This document shows, one piece after another, positions 21,839 through 30,770 of a DNA stretch of 64,000 bases. This DNA is from a virus. The DNA lies in the IMG/VR virus record IMGVR_UViG_3300005613_000008, positions 1 to 64,000 of that record. One strand, 5' to 3'. The notes beneath the pieces are model-generated. The model was not told the DNA's origin. It saw only the letters and a list, made by a program, of their open reading frames with translations, and did not search any database. Each line of letters starts with the position of its first letter. Positions within the stretch are counted from its first letter, which is position 1. The translations under genes were made by a program, and so were the position numbers.

Positions 21839-23070
21839 AAAAGAAAGTTTTACTCAAGGGTCCGCTCCTAACCCGTTCTGGTTATGGCGAGCAGGCTCGT
21901 TTTGCTCTTCGGTCTTTGCGTTCTCGCGAAGACCTATTTGAAGTGTTTATTCAGCCACTACAGTGGGGAAAGACTTCTTGGGCTTCTGATATGGATGAAG
22001 AACGTGTCTGGATTGATCAAACTATCGAAAAGACGATTGCCTTTATTCAACAGGGTGGTCAGTTTGACCTTTCTCTACAAGTAACCATTCCAAACGAGTT
22101 TCAACGACTTGCGCCAATCAATATTGGCTACACTGCTGGTATTGAGACAACAAAGGTTGCTCACCAGTGGATTCAGAAAGCAAATGAGATGGATAAGATC
22201 ATCGTTGTGTCTTCTCACTCCAAGCAAGTGTTCGAGAACACAGAGTATCAGGCAACTAACCAGCAAACAGGCGAAAATGTAACCCTAAGAACACAGACTC
22301 CTGTTGAAGCTGTTGGTTATCCTGTAAAGACCTTTGAGAGCCTTCCAAAGCTTGATCTAGAACTCTCAACCTCATTCAACTTCCTCACAGTTGCCCAGTT
22401 TGGTCCGAGAAAGAACCTTCTAAACACCATCAAGTGGTTTATTGAAGAGTTCCGAAATGAAGATGTCGGTCTTGTTGTAAAGTCCAACATTGCAAAGAAC
22501 TGCCTTATGGATCGTAATCGCCTATATGGTGATTTAACCAAGTTTATTAGAGAACAGGGAGAGAGACAGTGCAAGGTATTCCTCCTACACGGCGATATGA
22601 CTGACGCCGAAATGCACTCCTTGTATCAGCATCCACAAATCCATGCATTTGTCTCTCTCCCCCACGGTGAAGGCTTTGGTCTTCCTCTATTTGAAGCTGC
22701 ATACTCAGGTCTACCAGTAGTCGCTACAGGCTGGTCTGGGCAGCTTGATTTTCTTACAGATGCCAATGGTCGAGAACATTTTTACAATGTAGCCTTCGAC
22801 CTACAACCCGTCCAGAAAGAGGTTGTTTGGGATGGGGTAATCGTCCCTGACTCTATGTGGGCTTATGCCCGCGAGACTTCCGCAAAGGAACAGATGCGTG
22901 CTTGCTTTGAACAGACAACAGGCAATGCAGACACGAATTTGCGACTAAATGATTATGCCCAACAACTATGGGAACGCTTCTCGCCAGACGAAATGTATGA
23001 TAGGTTTGTTGGTGAGATAGAATCTGTTTTTCCAGAAAACACCTTGATTGATTTGGAGTCAATGCTTTGA
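21835..23070 (+). CDS. GT4-like glycosyltransferase
   Basis: A 411-residue protein from GTG 21835, chosen because GGAGG lies just upstream; an in-frame ATG at 21814 is less well placed. It begins MKKKVLLKGPLLTRSGYGEQ and has a GT-B C-terminal domain with 'LPHGEGFGLPLFEAAYSG', the E-x7-E motif. It resembles the previous gene in plan, and the two could be a diverged duplication. It overlaps the previous gene by 4 nt and the next by 4 nt. Likely one step of ordered sugar addition. Confidence 0.85.
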   Translation: MKKKVLLKGPLLTRSGYGEQARFALRSLRSREDLFEVFIQPLQWGKTSWASDMDEERVWIDQTIEKTIAFIQQGGQFDLSLQVTIPNEFQRLAPINIGYTAGIETTKVAHQWIQKANEMDKIIVVSSHSKQVFENTEYQATNQQTGENVTLRTQTPVEAVGYPVKTFESLPKLDLELSTSFNFLTVAQFGPRKNLLNTIKWFIEEFRNEDVGLVVKSNIAKNCLMDRNRLYGDLTKFIREQGERQCKVFLLHGDMTDAEMHSLYQHPQIHAFVSLPHGEGFGLPLFEAAYSGLPVVATGWSGQLDFLTDANGREHFYNVAFDLQPVQKEVVWDGVIVPDSMWAYARETSAKEQMRACFEQTTGNADTNLRLNDYAQQLWERFSPDEMYDRFVGEIESVFPENTLIDLESML

Positions 23071-24140
23071 GGCTCGGCTTTGTAAGCGACTTTTACGCCC
23101 CTTCAATCGGCGGCACGCAGATTCTAGCACAAAGTTTGTGTGAGGGTTTTGCCGATCTTGGTCATGAGGTAGAGGCTATCACCACCCCTGATTCAAGTCG
23201 AGAACACAATAAATACTCTTACAAGATTCACGAAGTAAGTGGAATCAATTTCACAAACTCAGACTTCTTCCTTGTTCAGAACTATGATGCTGTTTTCGTT
23301 CTTGCTGATTTATTTTCTCCAACTTTGAAGACAATCAATCCTGGCGACACTCGTAAGAGCATACTTATCTTAAATCTGGACGAGAATGTTTATCGCTGGA
23401 TTCATGAGGGTAGAATCCCCAATGTCCAGCAGATTGTAGAAAAGATAAAACTTTACACTCATGTCGTTTCCTTTTGTAAGGGAGCACCTGTAAACAAGTT
23501 TCTTGAAGAGAATGGGATAGAATACTTATTTATTCCAAACTTTACTAGAGACACACAAGAGACTCCTAAGCCACCGATTCACATTCGTAATGCCCTCAAG
23601 TTAGGAAACAAGAAGATTATCTTCAATCACGGTTTGATCGAAGATAGAAAGAATCAGTTATCTTTGATTCAGAGCTTTGCTGCTTCTGGACTTAGAGAAG
23701 ACCACACTCTTGTTCTTCTCGGCTCTCCACGAAGTGCTTCTGATAATGCTTATCTCTCACAGATTAACTCTATGATTGAAGAACAGGGGCTCTCCGAGTG
23801 CGTCAAGATGGTGAAAGGAACCAATAACAGAGGTCTCATAGATCTTCTGCTTTGTTCTGCGGACATTTATGTTCTCCCATCAAAGGCAGAGGGCTTGCCG
23901 CTTGTTTTGCTTGAGGCTATGTCTGCTGGGTTGCCTTGGATTTCTACCCCTGTTGGTGGTGTGCCTGAAGTTTTTGGACCGCTCCAAGGCGGTGTGGTGC
24001 TCCCACAAATAGCATTCACAGCGGAAGAACTAGAATCCGCAGTCCGCTCTGTTGAACGAGGACATTCACGTCGCGAATGGTCCGAGAACTTTACAAAAGA
24101 AAAAGCACTTGAACGCTATGGGGCATTATTAAATGACTAA
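23067..24140 (+). CDS. GT4-like glycosyltransferase
   Basis: A 357-residue GT-B protein with a TTG start at 23067 (TTGA overlap). The N-terminus 'LGFVSDFYAPSIGGTQILA' is the classic Gly-Gly acceptor loop, and 'LPSKAEGLPLVLLEAMSAG' is the GT4 E-x7-E nucleotide-sugar site. It is the most typical GT4 member of the three adjacent genes. It ends with an 8-nt overlap with the next glycosyltransferase. Sugar specificity unknown. Confidence 0.88.
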   Translation: MRLGFVSDFYAPSIGGTQILAQSLCEGFADLGHEVEAITTPDSSREHNKYSYKIHEVSGINFTNSDFFLVQNYDAVFVLADLFSPTLKTINPGDTRKSILILNLDENVYRWIHEGRIPNVQQIVEKIKLYTHVVSFCKGAPVNKFLEENGIEYLFIPNFTRDTQETPKPPIHIRNALKLGNKKIIFNHGLIEDRKNQLSLIQSFAASGLREDHTLVLLGSPRSASDNAYLSQINSMIEEQGLSECVKMVKGTNNRGLIDLLLCSADIYVLPSKAEGLPLVLLEAMSAGLPWISTPVGGVPEVFGPLQGGVVLPQIAFTAEELESAVRSVERGHSRREWSENFTKEKALERYGALLND

Positions 24141-24744
24141 AGCATTTGTTTGTCTATTGAGTTGTGAGAAATATTCTTACAAGAGAGAACAGCAGAACAT
24201 TCATGATTTGGGGATCGATTATCGATACTTTATAGGCGACCCTTCTCTAAGTAATGCGAGAGAGGCTGGTTCCATAGTTTATCTACCATGCCCAGACTCA
24301 TACGAATACCTTACTCATAAGACTTTGCAAGCATTTCGCTGGATGGAAGATAATATAGAAGCAGAGTTTTATTTTAAGACTGATGATGACACCATGTTCG
24401 ACAAGGAGCAGTTCTTACTTTTATTGCAAGAAGTAGAAAATAACAAAATTCAATACGGAGGAGAATTACATCCCGGTGGTGTAATGTCTGTTCATCACTT
24501 TGGTAAGTGTGAAGATGAAAGGATAAACAAACAGAGATTTTATGTTCCAAACATAGTCTATGTAAAGGGTGGCGGCTATGTCTTATCCAGAGATTCTATT
24601 TCTTTGATAAACAAAACAAAAAATAAAAAAGACTACTTTTGTATCTATGAAGATGCTACAATAGGAAACATACTTAATCAACACGGAATAACTCCGAAGC
24701 CATTACAAATACGAAAGGCTTTTAATTGGGATGTGATAAAATGA
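24133..24744 (+). CDS. GT31-like (galactosyltransferase-type) glycosyltransferase
   Basis: A 203-residue GT-A-like protein. 'FYFKTDDDTMFD' supplies the D-x-D metal/nucleotide-sugar motif, 'VKGGGYVLSRDS' is the acceptor-side Gly-rich loop and 'IYEDATIGNIL' matches the E-D-x-x-x-G motif, together the pattern of beta-1,3-galactosyl/N-acetylglucosaminyltransferases (GT31). This family is common in eukaryotes and giant viruses and less so in phages. It overlaps both neighbours, continuing the coupled series. Confidence 0.78.
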   Translation: MTKAFVCLLSCEKYSYKREQQNIHDLGIDYRYFIGDPSLSNAREAGSIVYLPCPDSYEYLTHKTLQAFRWMEDNIEAEFYFKTDDDTMFDKEQFLLLLQEVENNKIQYGGELHPGGVMSVHHFGKCEDERINKQRFYVPNIVYVKGGGYVLSRDSISLINKTKNKKDYFCIYEDATIGNILNQHGITPKPLQIRKAFNWDVIK

Positions 24745-25457
24745 ATGATAGAAATGTTTTTGTTTATTGGGAAGGAGATATTCCTCCATTGATTTCTATC
24801 TTAAGGGATCTAATTTATAAATTTTCTAATAATGAAAAAAACTATAAAGTTATTTTTTTAAATGATAAAAATATTAAACAGTTTATTGATTTAGAGCCAA
24901 ATTATTGGAAACTTGCAGTTAATCATAAATCTGATTTTATTAGAGCAAAAGTTGTTTTTAAGTATGGAGGAATTTGGCTAGACAGCGACACTTTAGTCAT
25001 GAGTGATCTTGGGCAGTTATTTGAGATCTTAGAAAGCAAAGAAGGTTTTTTGATAAAAGAAAATAACAAAATTATTTGTACTGGTGTTTTTGGAGCAAGA
25101 AGGGGCAGTAATTTTCTAAAAGAGTGGATAGACAGAACAGAGGTAGCAATTAAAAAAGACAACTTATCGTGGTCTGAAATTGGGCCATTCATGGTTGATT
25201 CTATTTTTAGAAATACTGAGCTTTGTAAAAACTTTACTATTTTTAATGGTTTAGATACGATGTATCCAGTAAATTGGGATCAATGTCCGAAAGAGTATTT
25301 ATTGAATAATGATATCAATAAAATAAAAAAAGAGTTTCAGCCACTAGTAGTTTTGGTGAATTCTGTCTATAAACAAACTTCTAAAATGTCAAAAAAAGAA
25401 ATTATTCATATGAATAATAATTTAGGTTTTTTACTGAGAGAAGCAATTCAAAGATGA
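24741..25457 (+). CDS. GT32-like (DXD) glycosyltransferase
   Basis: A 238-residue protein from ATG 24741 (ATGA overlap). 'FVYWEGDIPPLI' at the start, 'SDFIRAKVVFKYGG' and 'GGIWLDSDTLVMSD' (D-x-D) in the middle are the signature of capsular-polysaccharide/Och1-like transferases with the 'R...L...GG-x-Y/W-x-D-x-D' core. It probably adds a hexose or amino sugar. From here to about 26670 the DNA is visibly more AT-rich than the flanking glycosyltransferases, suggesting separate acquisition. Confidence 0.8.
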   Translation: MNDRNVFVYWEGDIPPLISILRDLIYKFSNNEKNYKVIFLNDKNIKQFIDLEPNYWKLAVNHKSDFIRAKVVFKYGGIWLDSDTLVMSDLGQLFEILESKEGFLIKENNKIICTGVFGARRGSNFLKEWIDRTEVAIKKDNLSWSEIGPFMVDSIFRNTELCKNFTIFNGLDTMYPVNWDQCPKEYLLNNDINKIKKEFQPLVVLVNSVYKQTSKMSKKEIIHMNNNLGFLLREAIQR

Positions 25458-26038
25458 ACAACTATTTTACACAAAAAATAAAAGTTTCTACAATTTTCAA
25501 TAGGATAAACAGATTTGAATATTTTAAACAAATTTGTAGAGATAAAAAAGTTCTTCATGTCGGTTTTGTTGATTATCCGATAACAAATAAAAATCAAAAT
25601 ATGCATCTAATGATTGACAGTGTTGTTGAAGAATTGGTAGGAGTTGATCCAAATTTTGAAAATTTTGCAGAATTTGAGAAACTTCTCATCAACAAAAGAA
25701 TGCATAAGACACTCATAGAAGTGCAAAATGAATATTTTGATATTGTAATAGTGCCTGAAGTAATAGAGCATGTTGGAAATATGCAAGAATTTATTGAAAA
25801 TTTATCAAAATTAAATTTTAATAAGATGTATATTACTGCTCCAGATGCATTTCTTTTAAGTAGAAATGTTTCGTATGATAAATTAAATTCAATAGTAACT
25901 GAAATAGTACACCCAGATCACAATTGCTGGTTTTCTCCGTACACACTAAAAAATATTGTTCTTAAATACTCAGATTTAAAATTAGATGAAATGTTTTATG
26001 TGGGTGGCAATTCTATAGTTGGAGTCTTTGAGAAATGA
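25454..26038 (+). CDS. SAM-dependent methyltransferase-like protein
   Basis: A 194-residue class I methyltransferase-like protein. 'KKVLHVGFVDYP' is a motif I with one of its glycines replaced, 'ELVGVDPNFEN' is the acidic ribose-binding loop after strand 2, and 'FDIVIVPEVIEHVGNMQEF' matches the post-motif 'D/P-V-x-E-H' of methyltransferase_11-type proteins. It may methylate a sugar of the glycan assembled by neighbours. AT-rich. Coupled to both flanking genes by ATGA overlaps. Confidence 0.7.
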   Translation: MNNYFTQKIKVSTIFNRINRFEYFKQICRDKKVLHVGFVDYPITNKNQNMHLMIDSVVEELVGVDPNFENFAEFEKLLINKRMHKTLIEVQNEYFDIVIVPEVIEHVGNMQEFIENLSKLNFNKMYITAPDAFLLSRNVSYDKLNSIVTEIVHPDHNCWFSPYTLKNIVLKYSDLKLDEMFYVGGNSIVGVFEK

Positions 26039-26673
26039 AAATTCTAACTTATATCCATATACCTAAAACAGCAGGAACCTCAATTAAGCATTCGATATCA
26101 CAAGAGAAATTTTTTGCATATAGTGGACATAATAGGACTCCAAATCACAATTTAGAACACTTTGTTGTTTTGCGAGAACCTGTTGATAGATTTTTAAGTG
26201 CGATATGGTATAGTTATTATAATGACAAGACTTGGAGAGGTGCTGATGATTTAATAAGATCGGGGCTGAGTACTCCAAATGATTTTTTAGATGTGTGCTT
26301 TGATAAAACGCATAAGTTGTATAACTTATGTCAAATAGAGTTTTCTAACAACAACAACCACTATGTTGATGGAAAAAAAATAAGCAGATCTTGGATTTAT
26401 GAGGAACAAATACTTTGGTGGAATAAGCCAAAACATATAATTCTTTTTCAAAATTTAGAAGAAGAATTAAAAAAAATAAAATTAGTAATTCCTCATAAAA
26501 ACAAGGCAATAAAAAGTCCATATTGTTTAAATGAAGAACAACACAAATCAATAAAAGAAATGTATAAAAATGATTATAAGTTGTGGTCTTATTGGTCTGA
26601 GATTTGCTTTAAAGAAAGAAAGAATATAAACTGGGATAAACATAAAGATTTTTTATTAAAAATAGCTAAATAA
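26035..26673 (+). CDS. Sulfotransferase (heparan/chondroitin-type, Sulfotransfer_2-like)
   Basis: A 212-residue protein. 'YIHIPKTAGTSIKHSI' near the N-terminus is the 5'-phosphosulfate (PAPS) loop typical of carbohydrate sulfotransferases, and 'VVLREPVDRFLSAIWYSYY' is the 3'-phosphate-binding strand-helix. It should transfer sulfate from PAPS to a hydroxyl or amino group of a glycan. It sits in the same overlapping run as the methyltransferase and glycosyltransferases, which supports glycan sulfation. Strongly AT-rich. No PAPS synthesis genes are in the window, so host PAPS would be needed. Confidence 0.8.
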   Translation: MKILTYIHIPKTAGTSIKHSISQEKFFAYSGHNRTPNHNLEHFVVLREPVDRFLSAIWYSYYNDKTWRGADDLIRSGLSTPNDFLDVCFDKTHKLYNLCQIEFSNNNNHYVDGKKISRSWIYEEQILWWNKPKHIILFQNLEEELKKIKLVIPHKNKAIKSPYCLNEEQHKSIKEMYKNDYKLWSYWSEICFKERKNINWDKHKDFLLKIAK

Positions 26674-26674
26674 A

Positions 26675-27511
26675 ATGAAAATACTAATCACTGGACATAA
26701 GGGCTACATTGGTAGCAAACTATTTGAAAAATTGAATGATGGAATCAACATTGTTCATGGCTTAGATTTAAAAGATGGCAGAGACGTACTCCATCATTTG
26801 CCAAATACGAGTTATGACTATATATTTCATCTCGCAGCATTCCCCAGCGTACAGCAGTCAGTTAAGCACCCCTCAGATACATTCAAAAACAATGCTTACG
26901 CTACATCTGTCCTGTTAGAATGGGCAAAAAATCATAATGTAAAAAGAGTTATTTTTTCTTCCTCTGCTGCCGCTTCCGATGTAACATCACCCTACGGACT
27001 TCATAAGAGAATCTCAGAGCAAGAGTGCAAGCTTTATTCTGAACTCTACGGATTAGATACTGTTTGTCTTCGCTATCATAATGTCTATTCCGAAGATCAA
27101 ATCTATGGTGGCTCTTATTCCACAGCGATAAGCGCTTGGATGCAGATGATTCGGGAAGGTAGAGAACTTCGTATAGATGGAGATGGAGAACAGACAAGAG
27201 ATTTTGTACATGTTGATGACATTGTATCTGCTAACATTTTTTGTATGAACCAAGATAAGCCATTTGCTGGCGCAATACATGACGTTGCTAGCGGTGTTTC
27301 ATACTCTCTAAATTCAGTTAGAAAAGTAATTGATAGAAACCATAATGTAACTTGGATCCAAAATCCAGAAAGAAAAGGCGACATTAAACATTCACATTCG
27401 GACATTTCTGGGTTATTATCTCTTGGATGGAAGCCGTCTGTTACAATAGGAGATGGTTTGCAAAGATGTTTTTCAAAGGATAATCTATGTGTGGAATCTT
27501 TGGCTCAGTAG
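26675..27511 (+). CDS. NAD-dependent sugar epimerase/dehydratase (SDR extended)
   Basis: A 278-residue extended SDR. 'ILITGHKGYIGSKLFE' is the G-x-x-G-x-x-G NAD site, 'IFHLAAFPS' follows strand 4, 'VIFSSSAAASD' holds the catalytic Ser and 'SPYGLHKRISE' the Y-x3-K pair; 'RDFVHVDDI' is the conserved sugar-epimerase segment. It likely epimerises or dehydrates a nucleotide sugar such as UDP-glucose, UDP-GlcNAc or GDP-mannose. It is a little short for the family (~310-340). It overlaps GlmS by 25 nt, consistent with amino-sugar supply. Confidence 0.88.
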   Translation: MKILITGHKGYIGSKLFEKLNDGINIVHGLDLKDGRDVLHHLPNTSYDYIFHLAAFPSVQQSVKHPSDTFKNNAYATSVLLEWAKNHNVKRVIFSSSAAASDVTSPYGLHKRISEQECKLYSELYGLDTVCLRYHNVYSEDQIYGGSYSTAISAWMQMIREGRELRIDGDGEQTRDFVHVDDIVSANIFCMNQDKPFAGAIHDVASGVSYSLNSVRKVIDRNHNVTWIQNPERKGDIKHSHSDISGLLSLGWKPSVTIGDGLQRCFSKDNLCVESLAQ

Positions 27512-29307
27512 CCGATAAAGTAGAATACAATGTAGTTAAGCAGGGTCTCAAAAACCTTGCTTATCGTGGTTATGACTCGGCGGGCATTGCTGTCGCAACC
27601 TCGCAAGGAGTCGTAATCGAGAGAACAGAGGGACACCCCAAGTTCCTCCCAGATCTTGGACTCACTGGCACAGTTGCAATCGGACATAACCGATGGGCTA
27701 CTCACTCACCCCCAACAAAAGAGAACTCTCACCCTTACACTTCCAATGACAACAAGATTAGTCTTGTTCATAACGGAATTATTGAGAACTATGTTGAGGT
27801 CAAGAACTTTCTAGAAGGCAAGGGATTTACTTTCTATTCTCAGACGGACACCGAGGTGTTACCAAACCTTATTCAGTATTATCTCTCGCAAGGAGACGAT
27901 CTACGCGCTGCTATGCGTCATACCGCAAAGCATGTTGAGGGCGCATTCGGCGTTATCTTCATTCATGCTGACTACCCAAATCAGATGAACTTGATGAAAC
28001 TTGGCTCCCCAATGTATGTCGGTCGCGCTGACGATGCTGTCTATGTTTGTTCTGATGCCTACTCATTTCCAGAAGAAGTTAAGACCTTCTCTTCAATTGA
28101 CGACAGTAAGATCCTTATCATTCGTAAGGACTCTGTTGATGTTCAGGATCTTAACGGCACCAAACTAACCCTAATCTTTGAAGAGAAGGATGTCTCAGCA
28201 GATACCTACTGTCTTGGTAAGTACGACCACTACATGCAGAAAGAAATCTATGAGCAGTTTGATTATGTAATGTCTGGACTCATGGGCAGAATCAAGGATA
28301 CAGAAATCGTTCTTGGTGGTCTCCAAGACTGCATAGAAAGTCTTGCAAACAGTAATCAGATCATCTTTACAGGTTGTGGATCTGCCAACAACGCCGCCCG
28401 AGTTGGGGCACTTGCTATGGAGGAAGTTGGTAAACTTATGTCTCGCAACATGCCTTCTGGCGAGTTGAAGTATAGAGACGCCCTCGTAGATGAAAAGTCT
28501 TGGCTTGTAACTGTCTCTCAATCTGGCGAAACTGCTGACGTTATCGGTTGTATCAAGAACATGAAAGCAAAGGGTGCTAACGTTCTCGGCATCGTGAATA
28601 CTCCCAACTCAACCATCTACCAGATGACCGACTGTGGTATTCACATTCGCGCAGGAAAGGAAGTTTCTGTTGCCTCAACCAAGGCTGTTACGAATCAGAT
28701 TCTTGCCATGCTTCTTCTCGCTTACAAGATTGGACTTGAGAATGGGTGCTCCTATCGAGAATACAAACAATTTATCAAAGAAGCCCAGAAACTCCCCTAT
28801 TTTGTAAACAAGGTAATAGCCCTTGAGGATAAAATCAAAGGCATCTGCGAGACGTACAAGGACTCTAAAACTGCTTTTGTTATAGGTCGTAACACCCTTG
28901 AGCCCATCGCTGACGAGATTGCTTTGAAGATCAAAGAGATCTCTTACATTCATGCAGAAGGGTATTCTGGATCTGAGTTGAAGCACGGACCACTTGCACT
29001 CATTGATGACAAGATTCTCAACGTTTGCTTACTTGATAAGAACTTCTATCCTGAGAAGACTATCAGCAACATAGAGGAGATTAAAGCAAGAGGCGGCAAA
29101 GTTATTCTAATAACAAACTACACAAAGCATGAAATAGAGAATAAAATCTATGATAGGTTAGTTAGCGTAGAGACTGGTGAGAATAAATACATAACTGCTA
29201 TGATTTTCAACATCGTAGGACAGTTACTTTCTTACCACCTCGCTCTCCATAATGGTAGAGATGTTGATTTACCTAGAAATCTCGCCAAAAGCGTAACCGT
29301 TGAATAA
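27487..29307 (+). CDS. glmS: Glutamine-fructose-6-phosphate aminotransferase
   Basis: A full-length 606-residue GlmS. The start is fixed by MCGIFGSV: Cys2 becomes the N-terminal nucleophile of the class II glutamine amidotransferase domain (~1-230, with 'YRGYDSAGIA', 'GHNRWATHS' and 'SLVHNGIIENY'). Two SIS isomerase domains follow (about 280-420 and 450-590), with 'FTGCGSANNAARVGA', 'VSQSGETADV', 'SELKHGPLALID' and the C-terminal '...LPRNLAKSVTVE'. It makes glucosamine-6-phosphate from fructose-6-phosphate and glutamine, the first step to UDP-GlcNAc, and should draw on the product of the phage glutamine synthetase. Confidence 0.97.
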   Translation: MCGIFGSVADKVEYNVVKQGLKNLAYRGYDSAGIAVATSQGVVIERTEGHPKFLPDLGLTGTVAIGHNRWATHSPPTKENSHPYTSNDNKISLVHNGIIENYVEVKNFLEGKGFTFYSQTDTEVLPNLIQYYLSQGDDLRAAMRHTAKHVEGAFGVIFIHADYPNQMNLMKLGSPMYVGRADDAVYVCSDAYSFPEEVKTFSSIDDSKILIIRKDSVDVQDLNGTKLTLIFEEKDVSADTYCLGKYDHYMQKEIYEQFDYVMSGLMGRIKDTEIVLGGLQDCIESLANSNQIIFTGCGSANNAARVGALAMEEVGKLMSRNMPSGELKYRDALVDEKSWLVTVSQSGETADVIGCIKNMKAKGANVLGIVNTPNSTIYQMTDCGIHIRAGKEVSVASTKAVTNQILAMLLLAYKIGLENGCSYREYKQFIKEAQKLPYFVNKVIALEDKIKGICETYKDSKTAFVIGRNTLEPIADEIALKIKEISYIHAEGYSGSELKHGPLALIDDKILNVCLLDKNFYPEKTISNIEEIKARGGKVILITNYTKHEIENKIYDRLVSVETGENKYITAMIFNIVGQLLSYHLALHNGRDVDLPRNLAKSVTVE

Positions 29308-29316
29308 GGAGCAACA

Positions 29317-29538
29317 ATGAGTAACGGAACTTTTAAACTATCAAATCAGGCAGTAGGTGCCCTAATGATGGCTCTACAGGAGTCACTACTAAATGAGTTG
29401 GACATTGTTCCAATCATCAAGGGTTTTGAGTTACAGGCAGACGATGAAGGTCTTGTTGTAACCAATCCACCAACTGTCCGCGTTAGCAACAGTAAACCAA
29501 TCACCGAGCAAGACCTGCTCAACATGGCGGGCGAATAG
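29317..29538 (+). CDS. Hypothetical small protein
   Basis: A 73-residue protein with GGAG nine bases before ATG 29317. The first half is helical ('VGALMMALQESLLNELDIV'), followed by a strand-rich part with 'GLVVTNPPTVRV' and a helical tail. It looks like a small conserved phage protein of the late-gene region, function unknown. Its stop directly abuts the next start. Confidence 0.65.
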   Translation: MSNGTFKLSNQAVGALMMALQESLLNELDIVPIIKGFELQADDEGLVVTNPPTVRVSNSKPITEQDLLNMAGE

Positions 29539-29793
29539 TTGCCGCGCTATCAATATAAGTGTGAAAGCTGCGAAGGAAACTTCGTGGCTTTTCATTCTTT
29601 GTCAGAGACAAAGGAATCTTGTGACCTCTGTGGGCACGAGGGAGTTACAAAAATGGTGGGTAAGCCGATAGTCCTTAACAAAAAACAAAGCGATTCTATC
29701 ACTACTGGTGACCTCACAAACGAATATATAGAAGCAAACAGAGAGCTTCTAAAAGAAATGAAGGAGGAAGCCAAAAATGGATTTTATGAGTAG
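29539..29793 (+). CDS. FmdB-type zinc-ribbon protein
   Basis: An 84-residue protein starting at TTG 29539, immediately after the previous stop. 'YQYKCESCEGNF' and 'SCDLCGHEGVTKMVGKP' give a C-x2-C...C-x2-C zinc ribbon with the 'P-x-Y-x-Y-x-C' opening of FmdB regulatory-protein zinc ribbons. The C-terminal ~35 residues are a charged helix ('REILLKEMKEEA'-like). Small zinc ribbons of this type are frequent in T4-like phages. Role unknown; possibly nucleic-acid or protein contact during late transcription. Confidence 0.75.
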   Translation: MPRYQYKCESCEGNFVAFHSLSETKESCDLCGHEGVTKMVGKPIVLNKKQSDSITTGDLTNEYIEANRELLKEMKEEAKNGFYE

Positions 29794-30109
29794 ATTAGAA
29801 ATGGTGCTTACACTATTGTTGTTACTATCTCTTGCCTTCAATGTAATATTATTTATTTATTCTCGTAATGTAGCACAAAAACTTGTTCTAATCTCTAACG
29901 AGATAGATGATTTGCGTGCTGCTGCTGCCAGTTTTGCTTCTCACGTCAAAGCTGTTTATGAGCTTGAGATGTTCTATGGGGATCAGACCTTACAGGCACT
30001 TATGGATCATGCTCGTTCATTCCGAGAATACATGGACGAATTTGATTTTATCTATATACCAGACGATGAGGAAACTGATGCCAAAACACAGCAAATCGAA
30101 GAAATCTAA
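29777..30109 (+). CDS. Single-span membrane protein
   Basis: A 110-residue protein with one membrane helix at residues ~9-27 ('LTLLLLLSLAFNVILFIYS'), followed by a soluble helical part and an acidic C-terminus ('DDEETDAKTQQIEEI'). Topology is probably N-out with the helical tail in the cytoplasm. It overlaps the zinc-ribbon gene by 17 nt and the sigma-factor gene by 32 nt. Function unknown. Confidence 0.65.
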   Translation: MDFMSRLEMVLTLLLLLSLAFNVILFIYSRNVAQKLVLISNEIDDLRAAAASFASHVKAVYELEMFYGDQTLQALMDHARSFREYMDEFDFIYIPDDEETDAKTQQIEEI

Positions 30110-30770
30110 TCATTATTTTACCAAAGAACATGAAAAAGCAATAATGGAATATTGTTCTTCGGATTGTAATAGACGTAAGACTGAAATTTATGTAACGATG
30201 TTACAGCCAGCTTTTAGCGAGATGGTAGATAAAATTGTATTTACTTATAAGTTTACAACACTCCCGAATATAGATCTTCTCAGAGAAGAGTGTAAAGTTT
30301 GGCTGATTACTATTTTAGATAAATTTCAACCAGATAAAGGACATAAGGCTTTCTCTTATTTCTCGGTTATAACGAAGAACTGGTTTATTCATAAGGTCAA
30401 AAAACAAAAGCGTAAGATTCAACGTGAAGTAGATTATGACGCTGCACCAAAGAGATTCGAGGAAGAGTATCTTTCAACAGACCAAACTTGGGTAACAGAT
30501 CAAGTTGAGCGAGAGTTCTGGCTTTCTTTCTACGAAGATTTGAAGACTTGGAAATACAATGACATGCGAGACAGTGATGAGAAAGTATATAAGGCTATTG
30601 TCGTACTTTTTGAGAGCAAAGACGACATAGAAATTTTTAACAAAAAGGCTGTGTATCTCTATTTAAGGGAGATAACCGGGCTAAACACAAAGCAGGTTGT
30701 AAATTCTCTGAACAAGTTCCGTGAACATTACAGAGATTTCAAAACAGATTGGGAAAATGGCAAGATATGA
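30078..30770 (+). CDS. Late-transcription sigma factor (T4 gp55-like)
   Basis: A 230-residue protein from ATG 30078; ATG 30066 is an alternative, and sequence further upstream belongs to the preceding gene. Basic N-terminus, then 'MVDKIVFTYKFTTLPNIDLL', 'DKFQPDKGHKAFSYFSVITKNWFIHKVKKQ' (shortened core: 'KAFSYFSVITKNWFIHK') with the region-2 pattern of sigma-70-family proteins, as in T4 gp55 and its cyanophage counterparts. It should bind host RNA polymerase core and direct it to late promoters. No gp33 or gp45 homologue is visible beside it, although the following small gene is of the right size for a partner. Confidence 0.78.
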   Translation: MPKHSKSKKSNHYFTKEHEKAIMEYCSSDCNRRKTEIYVTMLQPAFSEMVDKIVFTYKFTTLPNIDLLREECKVWLITILDKFQPDKGHKAFSYFSVITKNWFIHKVKKQKRKIQREVDYDAAPKRFEEEYLSTDQTWVTDQVEREFWLSFYEDLKTWKYNDMRDSDEKVYKAIVVLFESKDDIEIFNKKAVYLYLREITGLNTKQVVNSLNKFREHYRDFKTDWENGKI

